A DNA stretch of 64,000 nucleotides from JBCBGF01 sp039193455 (GTDB lineage Bacteria; Pseudomonadota; Alphaproteobacteria; Rhodobacterales; Rhodobacteraceae), in assembly GCA_039193455.1 (NCBI GenBank), contig JBCCWO010000018.1:1-64000 (forward strand), written 5' to 3'. This document shows, in pieces, positions 26,260 to 34,314 of this stretch (position 1 is its first letter; every line of letters begins with the position of its first letter). A program made the position numbers and the translations under genes. Under the pieces are notes generated by a model, which saw nothing but the letters and a program-made list of their open reading frames with translations, was not told the origin of the DNA and searched no databases.

Positions 26260-27191
26260 TGCCCCCGCTCCATCAAAACCCGCACATGGGCGGCCACGGA
26301 GGCGCCCAGCGCGTTCAGATCATAGCCGCCTTCCAGTGTCGAGACCACGCGCCCGCCCGCATGGGCGTCGGCCACATCGCAGATTGCCTGCGTGACCCAG
26401 GCAAAATCCTCGTCGTGCCACAGCAGGTTCGCCAACGGGTCATCCGCATGGGCATCAAACCCGGCCGAGATCAGCACAAGTTCGGGTGCAAAATCATCGA
26501 GCGCCGGCAAAACCTCATCGCTATAGGCCCGCTGCATCGCCACCCCGCCGGTCATCGGGGCCAGCGGCAGGTTCATGATGTTGTCATGCGCCCCGGTTTC
26601 ATGCGCCGCGCCTGTTCCGGGATAAAGCGGCATCTGGTGGGACGAGACAAAGAGGACCCGGGGCTCGTCCCACAACAGATCCTGCGTGCCGTTGCCGTGA
26701 TGCACATCGAAATCGACAACGGCGACACGGTCCAGCCCATGCACCTCCAGCGCGTACTTCGCTGCAATAGACACGGATCCAAACAGGCAAAACCCCATCG
26801 CGGTCGCCTTTTCCGCGTGGTGCCCCGGCGGGCGGCAGGCGACGAACGCGTTTTGAACATCGCCGCCCAGCACCGCATCCAAGGCGGCACAGTTCGCGCC
26901 AACGGCCCGCATCGCCGCCTCCAGCGAGCCCGCCATTACGTGGGTGTCGCCATCGAGCGCGACCCACCCCTCCTCGGGGATCGCGTCGGTGACGCGGTCG
27001 ACATAGTCCTGCGGGTGACAACGCAGCACATCGGCGACTTGCCCCATCGGGGCGTCGCGGCGATCCAGTGCGTCAAATTCCGGCGCCGACAGGGCGGCCT
27101 TGATCGCCTGCAACCGCGCGGCCCGCTCGGGGTGGCCCGGTGTCGTGACATGGCCTTCAAAAGCGGCGTGATGATAAAGCGCGGTCGTCAT
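26256..27191 (-). CDS. Histone-deacetylase-like amidohydrolase
   Basis: The 311-residue enzyme belongs to the arginase/deacetylase fold. Zinc and catalytic motifs are intact: RPPGHHAEKATAMGFC, VDFDVHHGNGTQDLLW, ISAGFDAHADDPLANL and LEGGYDL. Bacterial members deacetylate acetylpolyamines or other small acetylated compounds. It is first in the operon ahead of xseB-ispA-dxs, a linkage common in alphaproteobacteria although no pathway connection is clear. Confidence 0.92.
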   Translation of the reverse strand: MTTALYHHAAFEGHVTTPGHPERAARLQAIKAALSAPEFDALDRRDAPMGQVADVLRCHPQDYVDRVTDAIPEEGWVALDGDTHVMAGSLEAAMRAVGANCAALDAVLGGDVQNAFVACRPPGHHAEKATAMGFCLFGSVSIAAKYALEVHGLDRVAVVDFDVHHGNGTQDLLWDEPRVLFVSSHQMPLYPGTGAAHETGAHDNIMNLPLAPMTGGVAMQRAYSDEVLPALDDFAPELVLISAGFDAHADDPLANLLWHDEDFAWVTQAICDVADAHAGGRVVSTLEGGYDLNALGASVAAHVRVLMERGQ

Positions 27192-27221
27192 ATCGGATGC
27201 CGGATCAGGGTCTAATCCGGC

Positions 27222-27935
27222 TCAATCCGGCGCCAGCATATAGCCCGCGCCTCGGACGGTTTGCAGATAGCGGGGTTGTTTCGGGTCGCTCTCCAGCTTG
27301 CGCCGCAGCCGCGTGACCTGCACATCCACCGCCCGTTCCTGCGCCTGTCCGCCATCCTTGCCGCCTGCGCGGCCCAGATCCTCGACCAATTTGCCCCGGC
27401 CCACCGGTTCCCCCGGCGTCGCGGCAAAGATCCGCATCAGCTGGCTTTCCGTCGCGGTCAGCCGCACGGGCGTCTCGCCCTCCCACAGCTTGCCCTTCTC
27501 GACATCATAGCGCAGCGGCCCCAGATGCAGCACCTTCGGCCCCGCTTCGGTCGCCTCTTCCTGCGGCACACGCCGCAGGATCGCGTTGATCCGAAGCAGC
27601 AGCTCGCGCGGCTCGAACGGTTTGGCCAGATAGTCATCCGCCCCGGCCTCAAGCCCGCGGATCCGATCCTCGGTATCACCCTTGGCGGTCAACAAAAGGA
27701 TCGGCGTCGCGATTTCCTGACGGATGGATTCCGTGAAGGCGATCCCATCCTCGCCCGGCATCATCACATCGAGCACGATCAGATCGAACTCAAGCCCGTC
27801 CAACAGCCGCCGCGCATGGGCCGCATCGCGCGCGGCAGAGACAAAAAACCCCTGCTTGGCCAGGAACTTTTGCAAGAGCCCCCGGATACGTTCATCGTCA
27901 TCGACGATCATCAGATGTGGATCTGCGTCGATCAT
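27222..27935 (-). CDS. petR: OmpR-family response regulator, PetR-like
   Basis: The 237 residues comprise a receiver domain (1-120) with acidic pocket VDDDE, phospho-acceptor Asp56 in LIVLDVMMPG and Lys105 in YLAKPFEP, and a winged-helix output domain ending TVRGAGYML. The four-base overlap with an upstream MarR-type gene and the lengths of both products match the petP-petR pair of Rhodobacter capsulatus. There the pair lies upstream of the bc1 genes and petR is needed for growth. Here petABC is about 18 kb away. No partner histidine kinase is adjacent. The symbol is assigned by context. Confidence 0.8.
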   Translation of the reverse strand: MIDADPHLMIVDDDERIRGLLQKFLAKQGFFVSAARDAAHARRLLDGLEFDLIVLDVMMPGEDGIAFTESIRQEIATPILLLTAKGDTEDRIRGLEAGADDYLAKPFEPRELLLRINAILRRVPQEEATEAGPKVLHLGPLRYDVEKGKLWEGETPVRLTATESQLMRIFAATPGEPVGRGKLVEDLGRAGGKDGGQAQERAVDVQVTRLRRKLESDPKQPRYLQTVRGAGYMLAPD

Positions 27936-28435
27936 CCCCCGCTATCCTTCGCCTCGTCGAAATGCGCCCGCATTTCGGGGTCCATCATGGCCTCCAGCAC
28001 CTGCCGGAACCCGACCACTGCCTCCGGCCCCGCGGCGCGGTAGGCCGTGCGCATCCGCTTGCGCTGGGCCTCGGACAAGGACCGCTCAAGCGCCGCCCCG
28101 GCCTCGGTCAGAAACAGGTGCCGTTCGCGTTTGTCGCGCGTTCCCACCCGGCTTTCAACCAGCCCGTCCTCAATCAGCGAGCGCAGCACGCGGTTCAGCG
28201 ACTGTTTGGTGACGCCCAGGATCGCCAGCAGGTTGTTCACCGTCGTTCCCGGAAAGCGGTTGATGAAATGCACCGCGCGGTGGTGGGCGCGGCCATAGGC
28301 ATGGTCTTCGAGAATGCGATCAGGATCCGCCGTAAAGCCGCGATAGGCAAAGAACATCGCCTCGATGCCTTTGCGCAGCTGCTCGTCGGTCAGAAACAAA
28401 AGGCTTTCGCTGCTTTGCCCGCCGCCTTCGGCCAT
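27932..28435 (-). CDS. petP: MarR-family transcriptional regulator, PetP-like
   Basis: The 167-residue product has the MarR winged helix: AILGVTKQSLNRVLRSLIEDGLVE as the helix-turn-helix and the wing RDKRERHLFLTEAG. Dimerisation helices flank it. It overlaps petR by four bases (ATGA), which together with size supports a PetP assignment. A palindrome ATGTCA-N7-TGACAT lies 33-51 bases upstream of its start and is a likely autoregulatory operator. GGGAGGGTT provides the ribosome site. Confidence 0.8.
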   Translation of the reverse strand: MAEGGGQSSESLLFLTDEQLRKGIEAMFFAYRGFTADPDRILEDHAYGRAHHRAVHFINRFPGTTVNNLLAILGVTKQSLNRVLRSLIEDGLVESRVGTRDKRERHLFLTEAGAALERSLSEAQRKRMRTAYRAAGPEAVVGFRQVLEAMMDPEMRAHFDEAKDSGG

Positions 28436-28467
28436 CGGTCCCGAACCCTCCCCGTTTCGGCGATTTT

Positions 28468-28486
28468 ATGTCAGCCTTGTTGACAT
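28468..28486. promoter_or_regulatory. Palindromic operator candidate upstream of petP
   Basis: ATGTCA (28468-28473) and TGACAT (28481-28486) form a perfect 6-bp inverted repeat with a 7-bp centre. Spacing and size suit a MarR dimer. It sits 33 bases from the petP start, where it would overlap or abut the promoter. Confidence 0.6.
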
Positions 28487-28518
28487 TCCAAGAATCAATT
28501 GCTAGCTCACGCTCACAA

Positions 28519-28562
28519 TTTGCGCAATAAAAGTCCGCATCGGACCTACTTTGCGCAATAAA
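28519..28562. repeat. Two TTTGCGCAATAAA repeats upstream of ilvE
   Basis: TTTGCGCAATAAA occurs at 28519-28531 and again at 28550-28562, 31 bp apart (about three helical turns), each containing the palindrome TTGCGCAA. Centred between them is a second inverted repeat, GTCCG-CAT-CGGAC (28533-28545). The arrangement looks like a two-site operator for a dimeric regulator in the petP-ilvE intergenic region. Confidence 0.7.
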
Positions 28563-28602
28563 TGAAAAATGACCCAAAGGGTCGGCTGGAAGGAAGACTG
28601 CA

Positions 28603-29472
28603 ATGGCCGGTGCGTATGACGATCGTGATGGCGTCATCTGGATGGATGGCAAGCTGATCCCCTGGCGGGACGCCAACGTGCATATCCTGACCCATGCGAT
28701 GCACTATGCCTCGTCGGTGTTTGAGGGTGAGCGCGCCTATTCCGGCAATATCTTCGAAAGCCGCAAGCACTCCGAACGGCTGCATGCCTCGGCCGGGATG
28801 ATCGATTTCGAGATCCCGTGGACAGTCGATGAAATCGAGGCCGCCAAGTACGAGGTGCTCAAGGCCAACGGGTTCGACGACGCCTATGTCCGCGCCGTCG
28901 CCTGGCGCAGCGCGGGCGAAGACATGGGCGTCGCCGCCGCCCGCAACCCCGTCCGCCTGGCCATCGCCGCCTGGGAATGGGGGGCTTACTATGGGGATAG
29001 CAAGTTCAAGGGCGCCAAGCTCGACATCTCGAAATGGAAACGCCCCTCGCCCGAGACGATCCCAAGCCACGCCAAGGCCGCCGGTCTCTACATGATCTGC
29101 ACCATGTCCAAACACGCCGCCGAGGCAAAGGGCTGTGCGGACGCGATGATGTTCGACTACCGCGGCTACGTGGCCGAGGCGACGGGGGCCAATATCTTCT
29201 TCGTCAAGGACGGCGAGGTGCACACCCCCGACCCCGACTGTTTTCTCAACGGCATCACCCGGCAAACGGTGATCGGCATGCTGGAAGACCGCCAGATCAA
29301 GGTCCACACCCGCCACATCATGCCCGAAGAACTCGAAGGGTTCGAGCAGTGCTGGCTGACCGGAACCGCCGCCGAAGTGACGCCCGTGGGCCAGATCGGG
29401 GATTGGAACTTCGAGGTTGGCGCGCTGACGCGCGATATTGCGGAGGGGTATGAGAAGCTGGTGCGGAGTTAG
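28603..29472 (+). CDS. ilvE: Branched-chain-amino-acid aminotransferase
   Basis: This PLP enzyme performs the last step of Leu, Ile and Val synthesis or the first of their breakdown. The 289 residues show the class IV features VHILTHAMHYASSVFEGER, PLP-lysine region PSHAKAAGLYM, EATGANIFFVKDGE and GITRQTVIGM. A C-terminal LTGTAAEVTPVGQI also fits BCAT. GGAAGG precedes ATG 28603. It is monocistronic and next to a pair of palindromic repeats that may control it. Confidence 0.95.
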   Translation: MAGAYDDRDGVIWMDGKLIPWRDANVHILTHAMHYASSVFEGERAYSGNIFESRKHSERLHASAGMIDFEIPWTVDEIEAAKYEVLKANGFDDAYVRAVAWRSAGEDMGVAAARNPVRLAIAAWEWGAYYGDSKFKGAKLDISKWKRPSPETIPSHAKAAGLYMICTMSKHAAEAKGCADAMMFDYRGYVAEATGANIFFVKDGEVHTPDPDCFLNGITRQTVIGMLEDRQIKVHTRHIMPEELEGFEQCWLTGTAAEVTPVGQIGDWNFEVGALTRDIAEGYEKLVRS

Positions 29473-29486
29473 CTACGGAGAAACTA

Positions 29487-29984
29487 TCAGCGCTCTAGCC
29501 TGGTCACTTGCAAGGCGAAGTCGATCCTTACCTCATCAGATAACGACCAAAAATCACGAAGAAGCGTTTCTACCTTTTGAATATCGTTCCTGATGATCGA
29601 GTTCTCATGCGTCGATAAGGGGTTGTAGTCGGCTTCCTGGCGTTTGTTCTTCAAATCAACAAATGCCTGCGCAGTCCGCCGGACTTCCCTCGGAAGATCA
29701 GCATTGCTCCCAAGCTTGCGGGCATGCTGCTCCATTTTTCCGTGATCAGGATATCTGTATATTGCGACATAGATACGCGAGAACGCCTTGGAGAGCTTTA
29801 CGGCGTTGAGCGGTTCGACCAGTGCCGAACAGATCGCGTGAAAGACCGCATAGTAGAGATCGCTTTGTGCGCGCCTCAAGTCGCTTTCGGTGATGCTCGA
29901 AACCTCTGTAGACAGGCGCTTCTTGGCGCAATCTAGAAGTTCGTCACTCAGCTGCTTCAAGTCGTTCAGCTTCCTTTGAGGCAA
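29487..29984 (-). CDS. HEPN-like domain protein, second gene of an AT-rich pair
   Basis: The 165-residue all-helical product has the segment RRAQSDLYYAVFHAICSAL (about 37-55), typical of HEPN-superfamily helical proteins. A later conserved-looking stretch is DLKNKRQEADYNPLS (110-124). The classical RNase motif R-x4-6-H is not seen at the second site; Arg115..Asp-Tyr119-120 stands there instead. Codon use and base composition are clearly more AT-rich than the flanking ilvE and transporter genes, indicating recent transfer. The preceding small gene overlaps it by 41 bases, as in toxin-antitoxin and defence pairs. Function is unproven. Confidence 0.65.
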   Translation of the reverse strand: MPQRKLNDLKQLSDELLDCAKKRLSTEVSSITESDLRRAQSDLYYAVFHAICSALVEPLNAVKLSKAFSRIYVAIYRYPDHGKMEQHARKLGSNADLPREVRRTAQAFVDLKNKRQEADYNPLSTHENSIIRNDIQKVETLLRDFWSLSDEVRIDFALQVTRLER

Positions 29985-30237
29985 AGCTTACAACGGGGGA
30001 AAGCTCATCGCCCGCAGCACTCCAAACTACATCAACTACGTCCTGCATTTTTTCCGCATCAAGCGGAACAGAGCCACCGTTGTACTCTATGTCTACCCAA
30101 ATCACATCAATTCCATCAGAGTTGCGAGCGTGATTAACTGCTACTCCGACCAGTACGGCATCCGGGAACTCATCTGAGAATGCCTTAGCAACAACGTTTT
30201 CCATTTCAGCTAAGCTCATATGACGCCTCCAAAGCAC
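29944..30237 (-). CDS. Small acidic protein paired with the HEPN-like gene
   Basis: The 97-residue product (or 91 from the second Met, 30219) is acidic. It has one predicted alpha/beta core (DAVLVGVAVNHARNSDGIDV, then VWVDIEYNGGSVPLDAEKMQ). It is not the MNT nucleotidyltransferase usually found with HEPN toxins, because the GSxxxGxxxxxSD motif is absent. A GGAGGCG ribosome site supports the later start. It overlaps the downstream HEPN-like gene, suggesting coordinated dosage. It could be an antitoxin-like partner; that is inference. Confidence 0.62.
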   Translation of the reverse strand: MLWRRHMSLAEMENVVAKAFSDEFPDAVLVGVAVNHARNSDGIDVIWVDIEYNGGSVPLDAEKMQDVVDVVWSAAGDELSPVVSFASKEAERLEAAE

Positions 30238-30328
30238 CCACAGTATACTACATAATCAAATAATTTCAATGAGTTATGCATCCTATAACTGACTCAAAAG
30301 ACTCGACTTTTTTTGATCCCCTTCTCTT

Positions 30329-31255
30329 TTACTGCATCCCCTTCGCCCGCACCTTCGATTCGGCGGCCCGGCGCAGGCCCAGCTGCCGCTCGCGCAGGAA
30401 AATCGCCACGCCGGACCCGATGATCAGCGTCGCCCCCGCCAGCATTTGCAGCGTGGGCACCTCGGCAAACACGAACCAGCCGATCAGGATGGCCGAGATC
30501 ATCGAGGTATAGGTAAAGGGCGCCAGCGTGCCCGCCTCGGCAAAGCGGTAGGAATTGGTCAAGAGCATCTGACCCAACACCCCGACCAGCCCCGCACCGA
30601 TGAGGAAACCCCATTCCCATCCCGTGGGCCAGACCCAGCCGAAGGGCACGGTCAAAAGCGCTACCGCGCTGGCGGTCACCGCAAAGTAGAAAACGATTGC
30701 CGCCGGATGCTCGGTCCCCGTCATTCGTTTGACGAAGATCTGCGCAAAGGCCGCGCAGGTGGCCGAGCCCAGGACCAGCGCGGCCCCGATCAGCTGCGTT
30801 GACGAGCCTTCGACCGACAATTGCGGCCACAGGATCACCAGCACCCCGAACAGACCCACCGCCACAGCGGTCAGGCGGATGATCCGCACCCGCTCACCCA
30901 GCATCAGGGCCGCGAAGATCACGATCAGGATCGGGGTCACGAACCGCAGGGCCGTGACATCGGGCAGGGGCAGGAACTTCAGACCCGCAAAGCCCAGCCC
31001 CATCGCCGTTGTCCCCACCAGCCCGCGCCAGGCATGGCCCTTCCAGTTCTGCGTGCTCAGCGCCGTGGTGATCTGCCCCTGCGCCCCGTACCAGGCCACC
31101 AGGATCGGGATCGTGGCAAAGGCGCGAAAAAACACCGCCTGCCCGGCCGGAATGCGATCGGCGGCCTTGATCAGGGCGGTCATCACCGTGAACAGCGTCA
31201 CGGCCAGGATCATCAGCAAAATGCCCCGAAGCGGGCTGGGGGTGTCGGCGGGCAT
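30329..31255 (-). CDS. EamA-family (DMT superfamily) transporter
   Basis: The 308-residue product has ten transmembrane helices in two EamA repeats; the first includes FFRAFATIPILVAWYG and the second VFYFAVTASAVALLTVPFGW. Such proteins move amino acids, nucleotides or drugs out of the cytoplasm, and some act as S-adenosylmethionine or carboxylate carriers. The specific substrate is unknown. The C terminus is basic. The second EamA gene of the window (the other at 15973) is not a close copy by eye. Confidence 0.88.
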   Translation of the reverse strand: MPADTPSPLRGILLMILAVTLFTVMTALIKAADRIPAGQAVFFRAFATIPILVAWYGAQGQITTALSTQNWKGHAWRGLVGTTAMGLGFAGLKFLPLPDVTALRFVTPILIVIFAALMLGERVRIIRLTAVAVGLFGVLVILWPQLSVEGSSTQLIGAALVLGSATCAAFAQIFVKRMTGTEHPAAIVFYFAVTASAVALLTVPFGWVWPTGWEWGFLIGAGLVGVLGQMLLTNSYRFAEAGTLAPFTYTSMISAILIGWFVFAEVPTLQMLAGATLIIGSGVAIFLRERQLGLRRAAESKVRAKGMQ

Positions 31256-31296
31256 GGGCGCGGCCTACCCCATCGCGCGCCGCTCCGAAAGGTGGC

Positions 31297-31482
31297 TCAG
31301 GCGCTGGTGCGTGCGATCTGCAGGTAGCGCCGCAGCCGCAGCGCGTTGTTCATCGGGCGCGGGGCCCGCTCAATCACCTGGCTGTGCGGCCCACCAGATG
31401 ACCGCATCCGCTCGATCCTGAGGTACTGGGAAAGCGACTGTCCGGCCCTGTGCCGGGGCCGGTCGACGATGTGTTTTGCCAT
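31297..31482 (-). CDS. Small basic hypothetical protein
   Basis: The 61-residue frame starts at ATG 31482 with AGGGAGG seven bases upstream, a ribosome site too good to be chance. The product is rich in Arg and His with no hydrophobic segment, ending in LRRYLQIARTSA. It follows queG by 27 bases on the same strand and may be co-transcribed. Family and function not recognised. Confidence 0.5.
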   Translation of the reverse strand: MAKHIVDRPRHRAGQSLSQYLRIERMRSSGGPHSQVIERAPRPMNNALRLRRYLQIARTSA

Positions 31483-31509
31483 CGGATCCTCCCTGATCAG
31501 AGCCTGACC

Positions 31510-32544
31510 CTAGCATATTTGGCGCAATCTGCCCACGGCCCAGCGGGCGGCGTCGGCCACGGTGGAGTCGGGATCATCGCACAACGACTGGGCCACCGGC
31601 GCCAGTGCGGCGTCTTCCGAATTGCCGATGGCATAGAGCACGTTGCGCACGAAGCGGTCGCGCCCGATGCGCTTGATCGGGCTGCCCGAAAACTTGGCGC
31701 GGAACCCCGCATCATCGAGTGTCGCCAGATCGGCCAGCGGCGGGGCCACCAGATCGGCACGCGCGGCATACCGGGTCTCGGTCGCGGCCTGGGCAAATTT
31801 GTTCCACGGGCAGGCGGCCAGACAATCGTCACAGCCGTAGATCCGGTTGCCCATTTGTGCGCGTAGCGCCTCGTCCACCGGCCCCTTATGCTCGATCGTC
31901 AGGTACGAAATGCACCGCCGCGCATCCAGCTGATAGGGCGCGGGAAATGCATCGGTCGGGCAGATATCCAGACAGGCACGGCACGACCCGCAATGATCGA
32001 TTTCCGCCGGATCAGCGTCGATTTCCAGCGTGGTAAAGATCGCGCCCAGAAAGAACCAGTTCCCCAAGTCGCGGCTCAGCAAGTTGGTGTGCTTGCCCTG
32101 CCAGCCGAGCCCGGCCGCCTGTGCCAGCGGCTTCTCGGCCACCGGCGCGGTATCCACGAACACCTTCACCGCGCCGCCCGCCTCGGCAATCAGCCAGCGC
32201 GCCACCCGCTTCAGCCGCTTTTTCACCAGATCGTGGTAATCGCGCTGCCGCGCATAGACCGAGATTGTCGCCCGATCCCGCTGGTCCAGCGTGGCCAGGG
32301 GATCCTCTTCGGGCGTATACAGCTCCGCCAGCATGATCACCGACCGCACCTCGGGCCAGAGCACACGGGGATCGGCTCGCCAGGTGCTTCGATCCGCCAG
32401 CCACCCCATCTGCCCCTGCCGCCCCGCCTCCAGAAACGCGGCCAGCCGCTCGGGCACCTCGGGGATCGCATCCGGCGCACAGATGCGGGCCGCGGCAAAC
32501 CCCGCGTCCTGGGCCTCTGCCACCAGCCGCGCTTTCAGATCCAT
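31510..32544 (-). CDS. queG: Epoxyqueuosine reductase
   Basis: QueG performs the last step of queuosine synthesis on tRNA, reducing epoxyqueuosine with a cobalamin and two 4Fe-4S clusters. The 344-residue product contains the ferredoxin motif CGSCRACLDICPTDAF, a second cluster segment YGCDDCLAACPWNKF, and a C-terminal HEAT-like region (RFVRNVLYAIGNSEDAALAP). N-terminal cobalamin-domain sequences such as YARQRDYHDLVKKRL fit. Length is standard. Confidence 0.94.
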   Translation of the reverse strand: MDLKARLVAEAQDAGFAAARICAPDAIPEVPERLAAFLEAGRQGQMGWLADRSTWRADPRVLWPEVRSVIMLAELYTPEEDPLATLDQRDRATISVYARQRDYHDLVKKRLKRVARWLIAEAGGAVKVFVDTAPVAEKPLAQAAGLGWQGKHTNLLSRDLGNWFFLGAIFTTLEIDADPAEIDHCGSCRACLDICPTDAFPAPYQLDARRCISYLTIEHKGPVDEALRAQMGNRIYGCDDCLAACPWNKFAQAATETRYAARADLVAPPLADLATLDDAGFRAKFSGSPIKRIGRDRFVRNVLYAIGNSEDAALAPVAQSLCDDPDSTVADAARWAVGRLRQIC

Positions 32545-32604
32545 GATCTTTGGTCTTCAAATATCCCGGGGGGCCGCGCATCGCGCGGTGGGGGCAGCGC
32601 CCCC

Positions 32605-33270
32605 TCAGAAATCCAGATCGGCATAATGCGCGGGCGGCGGGAAGCCCGGCACATGATCGGCCAAAAGCCCGCGAAAGGCGGGCCGGGATTTGATCTTGGC
32701 ATACCACTCATGCACATTGCTAGACCGGGTCCAATCCACGTCCGATATATAGTCTAGCGCGGAAAAATGCGCAGCCGCAGCGAAATCGGCCATCGTCATC
32801 ACATCCCCGGCCAGCCACCGCCGCTGATCGAGCAGCCACGACATGTAATCCAGGTGGAACTTGATCGCCTTGGCCCCGGCCTTCACATTCGTCGAATCCG
32901 GATAGCCCGCCTTGGTAATCTTCTTGTTCACCCGCTCATAGAGCAGCTTTGATGTGACCTCTTGATGGAACTTGTCATCGAACCAGGCCACCAGGCGCCG
33001 CACCTCGAACCGCGCCGCCCGGTCCCGGGGGTAGAGCGCGGGTTCGGGATGGGCCTCCTCCAGATACTCGCAAATCGGGGTGCTTTCGGCCAGGACATGG
33101 CCGTCGATCTTCAGAACAGGCACCTTTCCTGCCGGATTGCGGCGCAGAAAATCGGTGTCGGCTTCCCAATACCGCTCTTCGACAAGCTCGACCTCGATCT
33201 TCTTCTCGGCCAGGCACAGGCGCACCTTGCGGCAGAACGGGGAAAGGGGAACGTGGTAGAGACGGTGCAT
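32605..33270 (-). CDS. Glutathione S-transferase family protein
   Basis: The 221-residue product starts at ATG 33270 with the GST N-domain motif VPLSPFCRKVRLCLAEK (Ser/Cys active-site region), NPAGKVPVLKIDGHVLAEST with the cis-Pro, and ICEYLEEAHP for glutathione binding. The C-domain has MTMADFAAAAHFSALDYI, the conserved GST capping helix. The frame is open upstream to 33405 but lacks GST sequence there. Substrate unknown; it lies between queG and mtgA on the same strand. Confidence 0.88.
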   Translation of the reverse strand: MHRLYHVPLSPFCRKVRLCLAEKKIEVELVEERYWEADTDFLRRNPAGKVPVLKIDGHVLAESTPICEYLEEAHPEPALYPRDRAARFEVRRLVAWFDDKFHQEVTSKLLYERVNKKITKAGYPDSTNVKAGAKAIKFHLDYMSWLLDQRRWLAGDVMTMADFAAAAHFSALDYISDVDWTRSSNVHEWYAKIKSRPAFRGLLADHVPGFPPPAHYADLDF

Positions 33271-33322
33271 CTTTGCGTGACCTGTCAGGGTTTGCCTTCC
33301 ATGCCGCGAATTCGGGCCATGT

Positions 33323-34057
33323 TCAACTCTCGAAGCAGTCCGCGCGCCCGTCCCGGCGGATCGTCGCGGCACCATCGGCAATGGCGGCGGCGCGGCGGCG
33401 GACAAATTCCGACGGGGCCGAGGCCGAGCGCAGCTTGGGTGCGGGCAGGATCGCGGCCAGCCGGGCCGCCTGTGTCGGGCTCAGCGCATCGGCGCTGACG
33501 CCGAAATAGTGTCTGCTTGCGGCCTCGACCCCAAAGATCCCTTCGCCAAACTCGGCGACGTTCAGATAAACCTCGACGATCCGCCGCTTGGACCAGAAAA
33601 GCTCGACCAAGGGCGTCAGCAGCGCCTCCATCGCTTTGCGGGACCAGCTGCGCCCATGCCAGAGATAGACGTTCTTCACGACCTGCTGAGTGATGGTCGA
33701 GGCGCCACGCTCGGCCCCATCCTCCAGCGCATCGCGAATGGCGGCCATGTCAAAGCCCCAGTGCAGGCAGAAATTGGCATCCTCCGCCGCGACCAGCGAC
33801 CGCGCCATCACCGGCGCGATCTCTTCGATGGGACGCCAGGTCTGATCCACGCCGCCCAGGCGGCGGATCTCGGCTATCTTGTAGGGCGTGGTCGGCGGGT
33901 TCAGCACGGAAAACGCCGCGACCGCCAGCAAGACAAGGACAAAGAGGCCCAACGCACCGCGCCGCAGCCATTTTACGGCCCGCGCGATCCATCCTGCCTG
34001 TGTCTTGGCGCCCTTCTTGCGCGGCGCCCGCTTCTTGGCTGCTGCTTTCTGTGCCAC
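33323..34057 (-). CDS. mtgA: Monofunctional peptidoglycan glycosyltransferase
   Basis: MtgA polymerises lipid II into glycan strands. The 244 residues begin with a very basic cytoplasmic tail (AAAKKRAPRKKGAK), then one membrane anchor (about 32-52). The GT51 domain follows with catalytic-type motifs SLVAAEDANFCLHWGFD, GASTITQQVVKN and the second Glu region RIVEVYLNVAEFGEGIFG. No transpeptidase domain. Its location next to gltB is common in rhodobacters. Confidence 0.94.
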   Translation of the reverse strand: MAQKAAAKKRAPRKKGAKTQAGWIARAVKWLRRGALGLFVLVLLAVAAFSVLNPPTTPYKIAEIRRLGGVDQTWRPIEEIAPVMARSLVAAEDANFCLHWGFDMAAIRDALEDGAERGASTITQQVVKNVYLWHGRSWSRKAMEALLTPLVELFWSKRRIVEVYLNVAEFGEGIFGVEAASRHYFGVSADALSPTQAARLAAILPAPKLRSASAPSEFVRRRAAAIADGAATIRRDGRADCFES

Positions 34058-34145
34058 GCGCCTGACATGCCCCGCTGCCCCCTGCCGGTCAAGGCGGGCG
34101 GTGAAAATGCTGGGTTCGGACCCGCGCCCACGCTAGGCTTGGCGC

Positions 34146-34307
34146 ATGGATCCGATCTCACTTGTCTTCTACGCCATCGTTTGCGGGCTGCTCAGCCTGT
34201 TTGCCCCCAACCTCGGCGGCTATCTCCCGCGCCTCATCGTCGGCGCGGGGGTGGGTCTTGTTGCGGCGCTGGCCCTGCCGATGATCCGCGGGGCGCTGGG
34301 CGGATAG
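34146..34307 (+). CDS. Small two-helix membrane protein between mtgA and gltB
   Basis: A 53-residue frame (ATG 34146, TAG 34305-34307) encodes two hydrophobic segments: ISLVFYAIVCGLLSLFA, then a PNLGGYLPR turn, then LIVGAGVGLVAALALPM. The clear two-helix hairpin, with the helix-breaking turn carrying the only central charge, is unlikely by chance. It ends seven bases before the convergent gltB stop. The ribosome site is weak (AGGC). Function unknown; could be a small accessory or regulatory membrane peptide. Confidence 0.55.
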   Translation: MDPISLVFYAIVCGLLSLFAPNLGGYLPRLIVGAGVGLVAALALPMIRGALGG

Positions 34308-34314
34308 ACAGGGT

